Of a stretch of 64,000 nt of DNA, positions 46,671 through 55,607 are shown piece after piece. The notes under the pieces were generated by a model. That model saw only the letters and a program-made list of their open reading frames with translations, did not search any database and had not been told where the DNA came from. Both the position numbers and the translations under genes were made by a program. The stretch's first letter is position 1; each line of letters starts with the position of its first letter. The DNA comes from Paracoccus aminovorans (GTDB lineage: Bacteria; Pseudomonadota; Alphaproteobacteria; Rhodobacterales; Rhodobacteraceae). The stretch is from contig NZ_KQ955209.1 in NCBI RefSeq assembly GCF_001546115.1, positions 890,643 to 954,642 of the forward strand, given 5' to 3'.

Positions 46671-47708
46671 ATGAACAAGATGGATACGAAAGTTTCGCGG
46701 CGGGGGTTCATGGCCTCTGCCGGCCTGGCTGCGCTTGGCACCATGGCAGCCGGCATGTCGCTGCGCGCCGGCGCCTGGGCGCAATCGACGGACGACCTGG
46801 TGGCGGCGGCGCAAAAGGAGGGCAAGGTGGTTCTCTACACCGGCTCGGCCGAGCCGCTCGTGATCGCGCTGGCCGATGCCTTCCGCGAGGAATACGGCAT
46901 CCAGATGGAATATCAGCGCCTGAATTCCAGCAAGATCGCTTCGCGCTATACGGCCGAAGCCGAGGCCGGCCAAGCCATCGCCGACGTGATGATCGTGGGC
47001 GACCAGCTGCTGGTCGATGCCTTCCACCAGCGCGGCTGGCTTGCCGATCTGGACCCGGCCTTGGTGCCGGGACTGGCCGATTGGCCGGCCGAGTTCAAGA
47101 ACCCGCATTCGGCGGTGGTGACGCTGAATCCGCATACCATGGCGACCAATACGGCGCTGGTGCCCGACCTGCCAAAGAAATGGGAGGACATGCTGCGGCC
47201 TGAATTCGCCGGGCAGATCATCACCGTCGATCTGCGCAGCGTCGGCATCGTGGCCTTCGGGGCCTATGATCTGCTCCTGCGCGAGAAGGGCGAGGATTTC
47301 CTGAGGCAGCTTGGCGCGATGAAGGTGCAACTCGGCTCGAGCGGCCCGGCCGCGGTTCAGCAGGTCGCGGCAGGAGCGGCGAAGCTGTTCTTCCCCTGTT
47401 CGACCTCGCAGGCCTTCTCGATGATCCAGCAGGGGGCACCCATCGAGGCCGTGCTGCCCGAAGCGGAGAGCTATACCGGCGTGGTCTCGCCTGCCGCCAT
47501 TTCCGCCAAGGCGCCGAACCCGAACGCGGCGCGGCTGTTTCTGTCCTTCCTCATGACCGAGAAGGGGCAGCAGATCCTGAATACCGAAACCGTCTCGCCG
47601 ATCAGCGCGCCGGGCACGCCCGAGCTGAAGCCCGGTTTCGTGATGCCCGATCTGGAATCGTCCGAGGCGAACAAGCAGAAAATCATCGAACTGATGGGGC
47701 TGGCCTGA
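46671..47708 (+). CDS. ABC transporter substrate-binding protein (Fbp/2-AEP-type), Tat-exported
   Basis: 345 residues. The N-terminus KVSRRGFMASAGLAALGTMA with twin Arg indicates Tat export to the periplasm, with cleavage likely after AWA. The mature part VVLYTGSAEPLVIALADAF is typical of the extracellular solute-binding family 1 used for iron, 2-aminoethylphosphonate, thiamine or sugar phosphates. It lacks the paired tyrosines that would prove iron binding, so the ligand is open. Followed 28 bp later by the permease gene. Confidence 0.88.
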   Translation: MNKMDTKVSRRGFMASAGLAALGTMAAGMSLRAGAWAQSTDDLVAAAQKEGKVVLYTGSAEPLVIALADAFREEYGIQMEYQRLNSSKIASRYTAEAEAGQAIADVMIVGDQLLVDAFHQRGWLADLDPALVPGLADWPAEFKNPHSAVVTLNPHTMATNTALVPDLPKKWEDMLRPEFAGQIITVDLRSVGIVAFGAYDLLLREKGEDFLRQLGAMKVQLGSSGPAAVQQVAAGAAKLFFPCSTSQAFSMIQQGAPIEAVLPEAESYTGVVSPAAISAKAPNPNAARLFLSFLMTEKGQQILNTETVSPISAPGTPELKPGFVMPDLESSEANKQKIIELMGLA

Positions 47709-47736
47709 TCGGCCCCGGCCCGGAGGAGGAAACGCC

Positions 47737-49494
47737 GTGCCATCTACGACTGCCTTGACCAATCCCGACCCTCAGCGGCCCGCAGGATGGCGCTGGCGAC
47801 CGATTGCCTCGGTCGCCAACTTCCTTGTCCTCGGCATCGCCTTCCTGATGGTCTATCCGACCTTCCGGCTGTTGCAGCTGGTCTTCGGCGAGGGCGCGCA
47901 CCTGCAAGGTGCGGGCCTTGGGCCGGGGATCGGCGGCGTGCTGTGGAACACCTTCGTCATGGTCTCGATCTCCAGCGTGATCGCGCTGGCCTTTTCGACC
48001 TTCCTGGCGCTCATCTCGGAACGCACCGACGGCGGGCTGAAGGGCGTGGGCAATTTCATGCCCGTGGCGCCGCTGATGCTGCCGTCGGTCACCGGCGTGC
48101 TGGGCTGGGTGGTGCTGTTCGACCCCCGCATCGGCTTCGTCAACATCGCGTTGCGCTGGCTGATGGGCGACCCGGTCCAGGGCGGCATGGGCCCCATCGA
48201 CATCTATTCCATGCAGGGGATGATCTTTGCCCTGTCGGTGCACCTGGTGCCGGCGATCTATCTCATCACCTCGTCGGCCCTGCGCAGTCTTGATCCCTCG
48301 ATCGAAGAGGCGGCACGGATCTCTGGCGCGGGCCCGTTGCGGACCTGGCTGACGGTCACGCTGCCGGCGATCCGTCCCTCGATCTTCGAGGCATGGATCC
48401 TGTCCATCATCAACGGCATCGCCATCTTCGCCGTGCCGGTGATCCTGGGCACATCGGCGGGAATCGAGGTGGTTTCGGTGCGGATCTATCGCTATTTCAC
48501 CGATTTTCCCGCAAACGAGAAAGCCGCGCTGATCCTGGCCTGCGGCATGCTCGTGGTCGTCTTCACGCTGCGCATGATCCAGTGGCGCTTCATGCCGCAT
48601 GGCCGCCAGGCCACGATCGGCGGCAAGGGCGTACGCCATGCGCCGACGCGGCTGGGCAGGCTGGGCTGGCTGACCAAGGGCATCTTCCTGGGCTATATCC
48701 TGATCTCGCTGGTCTTGCCGCTGCTGGCGCTGATGGTGGTGTCGCTGCAACCGTTCTGGTCGCTGAACTTCTCGCTCGATTACCTGTCGTTCAACAACTA
48801 CAAGACGGTGCTGACGGTGAATCCGGCGACGACGCGGGCACTGGGGAACTCGATCTTCCTGGCCACCACGGGCGCGACGGTGATCATGGTGATCGCTGGC
48901 TTCCTGATGCTTTACGCCAACCATTTCGCCGATGGCGCCGCGCGGTTCGGGCGCCGGGGCCTGACGCAGCGTCTGGGGTATCGGCGCATCGTGGATTTCG
49001 TCACCACGCTGCCCGCGACCTTCCCGCATACGCTGGTGGGCGTGGCTTTCATCCTGGCCTTTGCGCAATGGCCTTTCGACATCTATGGCACGATCTGGAT
49101 CCTGTTCCTGGCCTATCTGCTGATGGAGATCCCCTATGCCACGGCGGCGGCACGTTCCGCGGCCATCCTGGTCTCGCGGGAATTGTCCGAGAGTTCGCGG
49201 GTGTTCCGCGCCTCGGAAGGCACCACGATGCGCAAGATCCTGCTGCCGCTGACGCTGCACGGGCTGGCGGCGGGCTGGGTGCTGGTCTTCATCCACATGA
49301 TGGGAGAGGTGACGGCCTCGGCGATCCTGTCGGGAACCTCGAACGGCGTGGTCGGTGCGGTGTTGCTGGACCTGTGGGAAAACGGCAGTTTTCCCCTGAT
49401 GACAGCCTTTGCCCTGGTGATCTGGGCTATCGCGACCTGCATGATGGCCGTCGTGTTGTGGCTCAACAACCACAACGTCAAGAAAACGCGCTGA
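47737..49494 (+). CDS. ABC transporter permease, fused double domain (FbpB-like)
   Basis: 585 residues with about 12 membrane helices in two homologous halves. Each half carries the EAA-type loop that contacts the ATPase (SIEEAARISGAGPLRTWLTV near 190 and SSRVFRASEGTTMRKILLPL near 490). GTG 47737 start after GGAGGAGG. It pairs with the 46671 binding protein. The matching ATPase is not adjacent but encoded at 55608. Confidence 0.9.
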   Translation: MPSTTALTNPDPQRPAGWRWRPIASVANFLVLGIAFLMVYPTFRLLQLVFGEGAHLQGAGLGPGIGGVLWNTFVMVSISSVIALAFSTFLALISERTDGGLKGVGNFMPVAPLMLPSVTGVLGWVVLFDPRIGFVNIALRWLMGDPVQGGMGPIDIYSMQGMIFALSVHLVPAIYLITSSALRSLDPSIEEAARISGAGPLRTWLTVTLPAIRPSIFEAWILSIINGIAIFAVPVILGTSAGIEVVSVRIYRYFTDFPANEKAALILACGMLVVVFTLRMIQWRFMPHGRQATIGGKGVRHAPTRLGRLGWLTKGIFLGYILISLVLPLLALMVVSLQPFWSLNFSLDYLSFNNYKTVLTVNPATTRALGNSIFLATTGATVIMVIAGFLMLYANHFADGAARFGRRGLTQRLGYRRIVDFVTTLPATFPHTLVGVAFILAFAQWPFDIYGTIWILFLAYLLMEIPYATAAARSAAILVSRELSESSRVFRASEGTTMRKILLPLTLHGLAAGWVLVFIHMMGEVTASAILSGTSNGVVGAVLLDLWENGSFPLMTAFALVIWAIATCMMAVVLWLNNHNVKKTR

Positions 49495-49500
49495 TCGCGC

Positions 49501-50151
49501 CTAAGACGAACCGGAAAGCCGCGCCAGCGCGGCTTTCCACGCCTCGTGGTGCCGGGTCAGCGCCTGCACGGCGCCCTCGGCATCGCGCCGGCACAGTGCC
49601 TCGACGATCCGCAGCCGCAGCGGCAGCGAGACCTTCAGCCAACCGGGCTGCGACCCGATCCGGTTGCGATAGCGCATGTTGCGTGCCTGCAAACGCTCCA
49701 GCAGCTCCTGCATCACGGGTTGCGCCGCCCGTTCGACATGAAAGCGCCGCAGCCGTTCGGAATGGCGCGCATAGCCGGCCGGATCGCCCGCTGCCGCGCT
49801 GCCTTCGAGATCGCCGGCCAGCGCGCGCAGCTCTGCCACATCGGTTTCGCCCATGCGGGCCGCGGCATGCTCCAGGCAGGCGCGCTCCAGGATGAAGCGG
49901 GCCTCTGCCAGATGCAGTGCCTCTTCCGGCTCGACCACGCGAACGCGGGCGCCCTTGTTGGCGATCTGCTCGACCAGCGCCTCATGGGTCAGCGCCGCCA
50001 GGGCCTCGCGCACCTGGCGGCGTCCGCTGTGAAACATCTCGCAAAGATCCGCCTCGACCAGGCGCTGGCCGGGGGCGAAGCCGCCGTCAAGGATGCGGCT
50101 GCGGATCGCGGCCGTCACTTCGGCCGCGGAAAGAGAAGGGTTGTCGGTCAT
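49501..50151 (-). CDS. GntR-family regulator (FCD type)
   Basis: 216 residues. The winged HTH lies at about 5-70 (EVTAAIRSRILDGGFAPGQR, then LREALAALTHEALVEQIANKGARV-like wing). The all-helical FCD ligand domain (about 80-210) carries the acidic/His positions for a metal or carboxylate ligand. It is convergent with the permease gene and follows the LUD gene on the same strand. It is a paralogue of the 50942 regulator. Confidence 0.88.
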   Translation of the reverse strand: MTDNPSLSAAEVTAAIRSRILDGGFAPGQRLVEADLCEMFHSGRRQVREALAALTHEALVEQIANKGARVRVVEPEEALHLAEARFILERACLEHAAARMGETDVAELRALAGDLEGSAAAGDPAGYARHSERLRRFHVERAAQPVMQELLERLQARNMRYRNRIGSQPGWLKVSLPLRLRIVEALCRRDAEGAVQALTRHHEAWKAALARLSGSS

Positions 50152-50195
50152 CGCTTCCGTTTCGTTGCGCCGGGGCGGGCCCGGCGCGTCCGGTT

Positions 50196-50861
50196 CTACA
50201 TGCCGAGATCGTCGTTGACGAGGATGACGGTGATCTTGCCCTGCTCGACCGGCTGGTTGCCGTCGATGATCGCGGTATAGCGCAGCACGCCCCAGCCCAG
50301 CCCGTCGTCATGGCTGTGCTTGAGCTTGTGGCGCCACATGTTCACCGGCCCGGCGAAGTCCCGGATGCGTGCCAGCGCGGCATCGACATCGGCCACGATC
50401 TTGTTGCAGCCGGCGATCAGGATCACCTTCTTCGGACCGAAGCACATGGCCGCGACGCGATTGCCCGACCCGTCGGTATTGACGATGGTGCCTTGCATGG
50501 TGATGGCATTGGTGCCTGCGAGGTAGACGTCCGACAGCAGCGTCTGACGCTGCATCGCCCGGCGTTCCTCGCGCGGGGGGTTGTAGCCCTGCTTGTCGGT
50601 GCGGACCGGGTTGATGAATTCGTTCTCGCCGCGCTCGATCAGGGCCTCGAAAACGCCAAGCTGGTTCAACGTCACCGAATCGCCCCGGCCCAGTTTCGCG
50701 CCCGGCGGGATGAGATTTAGAAGCAGGTCGAGGGCCTCTTGCCGGGTCTCGACGAAATGCCCATCCATGTGTTTCTTCTTCAGATTCTTGATCACCACTT
50801 CGGCGCGAAGCCGGTTGAACTGCCGGATTTCCTTGGCAAGATTTGTGTCGCCCATGGCCAT
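50196..50861 (-). CDS. LUD-domain protein (LutC/YkgG-like)
   Basis: 221 residues from ATG 50859-50861 (MAMGDTNLAKEIRQFNRLRA), preceded by AAGGAG. LUD-fold features: ARAEVVIKNLKKKHMDGHFV, PPGAKLGRGDSVTLNQLGVF, AGTNAITMQGTIVNTDGSGN and GCNKIVADVDAALARI. LutC-type proteins assist Fe-S lactate oxidases, but no lutA or lutB is nearby. Its role here is unknown, perhaps on a hydroxyacid of the pathway. It lies between two GntR genes and has an operator-like palindrome 31 bp upstream. Confidence 0.82.
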   Translation of the reverse strand: MAMGDTNLAKEIRQFNRLRAEVVIKNLKKKHMDGHFVETRQEALDLLLNLIPPGAKLGRGDSVTLNQLGVFEALIERGENEFINPVRTDKQGYNPPREERRAMQRQTLLSDVYLAGTNAITMQGTIVNTDGSGNRVAAMCFGPKKVILIAGCNKIVADVDAALARIRDFAGPVNMWRHKLKHSHDDGLGWGVLRYTAIIDGNQPVEQGKITVILVNDDLGM

Positions 50862-50891
50862 GTCGCTGTCTCCTTCATTATTGCGCCTTAA

Positions 50892-50907
50892 ATTGTGCAC
50901 AATATTG
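50892..50907. promoter_or_regulatory. Operator-like palindrome upstream of the LUD gene
   Basis: ATTGTGCACAAT (50892-50903) is a perfect palindrome of the TTGT-N2-ACAA type favoured by FCD GntR regulators. The overlapping word ACAATATTG (50899-50907) recurs in the 51778 palindrome. Confidence 0.6.
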
Positions 50908-50941
50908 AAGGACAATCAACCTGCGTGATGCAGGCGCCATG

Positions 50942-51625
50942 TCAGCGCGAAAGGGCGGGCCGTGCGGAGGTTTCCTCTTCGGCGATCGCGACCATGGTCT
51001 CCTTGATGTTGGCGACGTGCCGGCACAGGGCGTCCCGCGCCGCCGGCAGGTCGCGGCGACACAGGGCGTCGATCAGGTCCAGCCAATAGGGAAGCGCAAT
51101 CTGCGGTCTGCCCGGGCGATAGGTCAGCCGCAGACGATGCCGCGACAGCCGGTCGCGCAGCCGCTCCAGCATCTCGCGCGCAACGCCATGATCGGCCAGT
51201 CCGACATAGTAGACGAAGGCGCGGCGGGTCAGTTCGGCAAAGCCCGTGACGTCATTGGCGGTCGCCCGGTCGCGCAGCCGGTCCGCCAGCTCGCGCAGCT
51301 CGGCGCTTGCTTCCGGCGTCATGCGCGCGATGGCGCGCTCGATGCAGAGCAGTTCCAGCGACAGGCGGACATCCACGATCTCCAGCGCCTCCCGCAGGCC
51401 GATCACACGCACGCGGGCGCCGCGATGGGCGACGACCTCGACCAAGCCCTCGCTGGTGAGCTGGGCAAGGGCGGCCCGCACGGTGCTGCGGCTGGTCGAG
51501 AAACTGTCGCAAAGATCCGCCTCGATCAGCCGCTGGCCGGGAACCAGGTCGTTGGACAGGATTGCCTGACGGATCGCGGCGGTGACCGTGGCCTGTCCGT
51601 TCGTCCGGCTTTTGGCTCTGTCCAT
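50942..51625 (-). CDS. GntR-family regulator (FCD type)
   Basis: 227 residues. The winged HTH is at about 10-75 (QATVTAAIRQAILSNDLVPG, DSFSTSRSTVRAALAQLTSE, HRGARVRVI wing). The FCD domain follows with the metal-type pattern around LSLELLCIERAIARM. It is divergent from the MaoC/CoA-transferase/ABC operon and probably controls it from the 51778 palindrome. Confidence 0.9.
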   Translation of the reverse strand: MDRAKSRTNGQATVTAAIRQAILSNDLVPGQRLIEADLCDSFSTSRSTVRAALAQLTSEGLVEVVAHRGARVRVIGLREALEIVDVRLSLELLCIERAIARMTPEASAELRELADRLRDRATANDVTGFAELTRRAFVYYVGLADHGVAREMLERLRDRLSRHRLRLTYRPGRPQIALPYWLDLIDALCRRDLPAARDALCRHVANIKETMVAIAEEETSARPALSR

Positions 51626-51777
51626 CTGTGCGCTCCTTCAGCGGCATTCTGCGGCGCAGGAATAGGCCAGCGGGGCGGCCTTGGGCAAGGGACGCCGGAC
51701 CTAACAAAATTCGGCGCTGTGATAACGCCAAGACCGGGATGAGGCGTTGACCCATGGGTCTGCCTGCGTAGATTGTC

Positions 51778-51791
51778 ATACAATATTGTAT
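51778..51791. promoter_or_regulatory. 14-bp palindromic GntR operator candidate
   Basis: ATACAATATTGTAT, perfect palindrome in the gap between the GntR gene and the dehydratase gene, 46 bp upstream of ATG 51838. It shares ACAATATTG with the site before the LUD gene. Confidence 0.6.
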
Positions 51792-51837
51792 GCTAAAGGT
51801 GAGCGCCCCGGCTTCGCCTTCAGGAGGAGGATCTGCC

Positions 51838-53079
51838 ATGCCCGAGGACCAGACCAGCAACGACTGGGACCACCTTTCCGATCAGGAATGGAACGAGCAG
51901 TTGGACCGCAAGATTGCCGAGTTCAACGCTGGGCGTGGCGAGCTGAAGCTGCCGGTGCCGATCCATGACATCATGGACAACGAATACGAACGCGGCATCC
52001 TGAACGCGCTCGTGACCGAAGACCTGATCCGGCATTTTGCCGATGCCATCGGCGATCCGAACCCGATCTGGCGCAATCGCACCTATGCCCAGAACACCCG
52101 CTGGGGCGGAATTGTCGCGCCGCCGCTTTATGAAAGCTGCATCTCGTTCGGCTCGTCCTTCGGCGGCCGGTTGCGGGTGCCGGGCGTGGCGCGGCTTGCC
52201 GCCGGCAACAAGCACGATTACTTCGCCCCCTTCCGCCCCGGCGACGAATTCCATTGCTATGACAAATACGGCGGGTTCGAGGAGAAGAAGGTCGAGGGCA
52301 AGCCCTATCGCATGTTCATCGAAAGCGTGCCGCGCTATTTCGTGAACCAGCGCGACGAGACCATCGCCGTGGCGACCGGGCGCAACATCTACCTGGCCAC
52401 CCCGCCCAGCAAGCGCAAGGCCAAGGAAGGCGGCAAGGAATCCAAGGTCGGCGCGAAATATGCCGGCAAGGACTATCGCCGCTATTCCGAGGCGGAGCTG
52501 AAGAACATCCACGACGATTTCGACGCCCAGCTTGCTGGCGTCAAGCGCCGCGGCGCGAAGATCCGCTATTGGGAGGATGTCGTTGAGGGCGAGGAACTGC
52601 CGCCGCTGGCCAAGGGCATCTATGATGTCTGCGACAGCTCGGCGCGCACGGTGGTCAGCTGCTATGTCTATGCCTTCGCGATCAAGTGGGCAGCGATGCG
52701 CAACCATTTGCAGACCCACCCGATCGACCCGCTGACCGGCGAGCATCGCTTCCGCCGCGACTGGCATTACTCGGATCGCGCCGCGCAGATGTTCGGATCG
52801 CCCCTGGCCAACGCTGGCGGCATCCATAACGAGATGATGCTGGTTCAGATCGTCACCGACTGGATGGGCGACGACGGTTTCGTGGTCTCGATGGACAGCC
52901 AGGACCGCCGGTTCAACTTCTTCGGCGATGCGACCTGGGTCAAGGGCCGTGTCGCGCGCAAGTTCGTCGATGACCAGGGCCGCCGGCTGGTGGAACTGGC
53001 CGTGCGGGCCGAGAACCAGGACGGGGACGTGCATACCCAGGCCAGCGTGCTGGTGAAGCTGGTTTCGAAGGCGGACTGA
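51838..53079 (+). CDS. MaoC-like/FAS1-type dehydratase (double hotdog)
   Basis: 413 residues. The N-terminal half (about 40-185) has a hotdog fold with DLIRHFADAIGDPNPIWRN and APPLYESCISFGSSFGG. The C-terminal half (about 245-410) has DVVEGEELPPLAKGIYD and a MaoC-like HYSDRAAQMFGSPLANAGGI stretch. Such proteins hydrate or dehydrate acyl-CoA esters, usually cytosolic. ATG 51838 follows AGGAGGAGG; an in-frame ATG 48 bp upstream overlaps the operator and is rejected. First gene of a five- or six-gene operon. Confidence 0.84.
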   Translation: MPEDQTSNDWDHLSDQEWNEQLDRKIAEFNAGRGELKLPVPIHDIMDNEYERGILNALVTEDLIRHFADAIGDPNPIWRNRTYAQNTRWGGIVAPPLYESCISFGSSFGGRLRVPGVARLAAGNKHDYFAPFRPGDEFHCYDKYGGFEEKKVEGKPYRMFIESVPRYFVNQRDETIAVATGRNIYLATPPSKRKAKEGGKESKVGAKYAGKDYRRYSEAELKNIHDDFDAQLAGVKRRGAKIRYWEDVVEGEELPPLAKGIYDVCDSSARTVVSCYVYAFAIKWAAMRNHLQTHPIDPLTGEHRFRRDWHYSDRAAQMFGSPLANAGGIHNEMMLVQIVTDWMGDDGFVVSMDSQDRRFNFFGDATWVKGRVARKFVDDQGRRLVELAVRAENQDGDVHTQASVLVKLVSKAD

Positions 53080-53083
53080 GGCG

Positions 53084-54289
53084 ATGCAGGGGGGATTGAA
53101 GCTGAAGGTAATAGAGCTTTGCGACTTTGTCGCCGGGCCCTATTGCGGCAAGCTGCTGGCCGATTTCGGCGCGGATGTAATCAAGATCGAAAAGCCGGGC
53201 AGGGGGGATGACGCCCGGCACATCGGGCCGTTCAGAGACGACCAGCCGAACCCCGAGGCGTCAGGCACCTTTCTTTACCTGAACACCGGCAAGCGTTCGG
53301 TGACGCTGGACATCGAGACCGAGGACGGCCGTGCCGTGCTGCGCGAACTGCTGCGCGACGCCGATGTGCTGATCGAGGACCGCATGCCGGGCGAACTGGC
53401 GGGGTTGGGGCTGGGCTACGAAGATCTGCAGGCGCTGAATCCGGGCCTGATCGTGACCTCGATCACCCCCTTCGGCCAGGTCGGACCCTATCGCGATTAC
53501 AAGGCGCGGCATCTCAACCTTTATCACGCCAGCGGCCAAGGCTACCTGCTGCCGATGTGGGCGATCAATCTGGACGTGCCCCCCTGCCAGGGGCCGGGCT
53601 ATCTGGGGCTTTACGACGGCGGCATGGCCGGCGCGACCGCCACCCTGGCCGCGCTGTTCTGGCGCGACAACGGCGGTTCCGGCCAGCACATCGACGTCTC
53701 GATCCAGCACGCGATGATGGCGCTGGAGCGGTCGCAGCTGCGGCGCTATGTCGATGACGGCGTCAGCCCGAACCGCACCGGCAAGGGCCGGCTGCTGGAA
53801 AGCCTGGTCGAGTGCAAGGACGGCGAGTTCGCGGTGGTGATCCTGTCCTCGCAGCAGCAATGGGAGGGACTCTGGCGCGCCATGGGCCGGCCGGAATGGG
53901 GGATCAAGCCGCCTTTCGACACGCAGAAGGGCCGGTCCGACAATTATGCCGAACTGCGCAAGCGCCTGAACGACTGGTCGCGCACGGTGACGCAGAACGA
54001 GCTGTTCCATCGCATCCAGACCGAGGGCTCGGCCGCCGCGCCGATCCTGACGGCCGAAGGGGTATTCAAATCCGAGCAGTTCCGTTCGCGCAATCATTTC
54101 GTGACCATCGACCATCCCGTGGCCGGACCGCTGGAATATGTGGACCAGCCCACGCGGCTGCCGAATGCCGATCTGCCGGCGAAGCGCCCGGCGCCCTTGC
54201 TGGGGCAGCATACGGCGGAGGTTCTGGGCGGCCTGCCGGGCTATGACCGGGACCGCTTGCAGCGCCTGGCGCGCAACGGTGTCATTTAG
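53084..54289 (+). CDS. Class III CoA-transferase (CaiB/BaiF family)
   Basis: 401 residues. N-terminal CoA-binding start VIELCDFVAGPYCGKLLADF, then GADVIKIEKPGRGDDAR. The catalytic Asp is expected in the YLGLYDGGMAGATATLAALF region, and GQHIDVSIQHAMM follows. It moves CoA between carboxylic acids. It starts 4 bp after the dehydratase gene and is followed by a second, only distantly similar CoA-transferase, so they may activate different acids or act as a pair. Confidence 0.92.
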   Translation: MQGGLKLKVIELCDFVAGPYCGKLLADFGADVIKIEKPGRGDDARHIGPFRDDQPNPEASGTFLYLNTGKRSVTLDIETEDGRAVLRELLRDADVLIEDRMPGELAGLGLGYEDLQALNPGLIVTSITPFGQVGPYRDYKARHLNLYHASGQGYLLPMWAINLDVPPCQGPGYLGLYDGGMAGATATLAALFWRDNGGSGQHIDVSIQHAMMALERSQLRRYVDDGVSPNRTGKGRLLESLVECKDGEFAVVILSSQQQWEGLWRAMGRPEWGIKPPFDTQKGRSDNYAELRKRLNDWSRTVTQNELFHRIQTEGSAAAPILTAEGVFKSEQFRSRNHFVTIDHPVAGPLEYVDQPTRLPNADLPAKRPAPLLGQHTAEVLGGLPGYDRDRLQRLARNGVI

Positions 54290-54303
54290 GAAGGGGGGGA
54301 AGG

Positions 54304-55512
54304 ATGCAGGACGCATTGAAGGGGATCCGGGTCGTCGATTTTGGCCATGTCCTGGCCGGACCCTATTGCACCATGCAACTCGCCTCTCTGGGGGCCGAGG
54401 TGATCAAGGTCGAGACGCGGGCGCGACCCGACGAACAGCGGGCGCATCGCGGCGATGGCACGCATGCCAATCTCGAGGCGAATTCGAATTTCTTCGAATG
54501 CAACCTCGGCAAGTTGAGCTGTTCGATCAACCTGACGACCGACGAGGGCCGCGCGCTGGCCAAGCGGCTGGTGGCGACCGCCGATATCGTGCTGGAAAAC
54601 ATGCGCCCCGGCGTGATGACCAAGCTGGGGCTGGACTATGACGAGCTAGTCAAGGTCAAGCCGGACCTGATCATGCTGTCGCTGTCGGGCTTTGGCGGCA
54701 CCGGACCCTGGCGTCGCTATGCCGCCTATAATCCCTGCTTCACCAGCGTCGGCGGCGTGTCGCATCTGACCGGCTATACCGAGAAGAAGCCCAACACCAT
54801 GACCAATTCCGGCGGCGATGCGCGGGCCGGGACGGCGGCGGTGTTTGCCGCCATGATCGCCCTGCGGTTCCGCCAGCAGACGGGGCGGGGCCAGTATATC
54901 GACAGTTCCTCCTGCGAGGTCATCAATTCGATGATCGGCGACCAGATGATGGATTACGCGATGAACCGCCGCTCGCCCAGGCGGCATGGCAACAGCGATG
55001 CGGCGATGGCACCGCACAACGTCTATCGCTGCGCCGGCGCGGATGAGTGGATCTCGATCGCAGTGGGAAGCGATGCCGAATGGCAGGGGCTGGTGCGTGC
55101 CCTGGGCAGCCCGGACTGGGCGCTGGCGCCGGAATATGCCACCGCCGAGGGGCGCTGGACCCACCGCGACCGGCTGGACCAGTCGATTGCGGCATGGAGC
55201 GCGGACAAGAGCTATTACGACGCCATGCGGCTGCTTCAGGCCGAAGGCGTGCCTGCGACCCCGTCGTTCAAGGCCGAGGATCTGTTCAACGATCCCCATG
55301 TCCTGGCGCGCGGCGCGGTGCAGGAGGTCGATCACCCGGTGCTGGGCCGGCGCAAGACAATCACCCCGCCCTATCGCCTGTCCCGGACACCCGCCCGCAT
55401 CCGCCGCACCGCGCCGCAGCTTGGCGGCGACAACGACCATGTCTTCAAGACCCTTCTGGGGATGGGCGACGCTGAAATCGCCCGGCTTGAGGATGCGAAA
55501 GTGATCTATTGA
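54304..55512 (+). CDS. Class III CoA-transferase (CaiB/BaiF family)
   Basis: 402 residues. VVDFGHVLAGPYCTMQLASL and GAEVIKVETRARPDEQR at the N-terminus, catalytic Asp in MTNSGGDARAGTAAVFA, and GRGQYIDSSSCEVINSM after it. ATG follows GGAAGGGGGG, 14 bp after the first CoA-transferase. Cytosolic. The substrate acid cannot be predicted; context suggests it is the solute brought in by the nearby ABC transporter. Confidence 0.92.
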   Translation: MQDALKGIRVVDFGHVLAGPYCTMQLASLGAEVIKVETRARPDEQRAHRGDGTHANLEANSNFFECNLGKLSCSINLTTDEGRALAKRLVATADIVLENMRPGVMTKLGLDYDELVKVKPDLIMLSLSGFGGTGPWRRYAAYNPCFTSVGGVSHLTGYTEKKPNTMTNSGGDARAGTAAVFAAMIALRFRQQTGRGQYIDSSSCEVINSMIGDQMMDYAMNRRSPRRHGNSDAAMAPHNVYRCAGADEWISIAVGSDAEWQGLVRALGSPDWALAPEYATAEGRWTHRDRLDQSIAAWSADKSYYDAMRLLQAEGVPATPSFKAEDLFNDPHVLARGAVQEVDHPVLGRRKTITPPYRLSRTPARIRRTAPQLGGDNDHVFKTLLGMGDAEIARLEDAKVIY

Positions 55513-55607
55513 TCGCCGAGAAGCCGTCCGGCCGATGCCCGGCCGGAACGCAAAATCACCGCCGGACAGGTATCCGGCAGGACCGGCAGACCCAACAGGA
55601 GCGTCCG

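Noticed and set aside
46671..47708. Calling the binding protein a ferric-iron transporter component
   Set aside because: The fold fits but iron ligands are not evident, and the CoA-transferase and dehydratase context points to an organic solute.
51790..51837. Upstream ATG extending the MaoC-like gene by 16 codons
   Set aside because: It overlaps the palindromic operator and lacks a ribosome site, while ATG 51838 follows a strong AGGAGGAGG.
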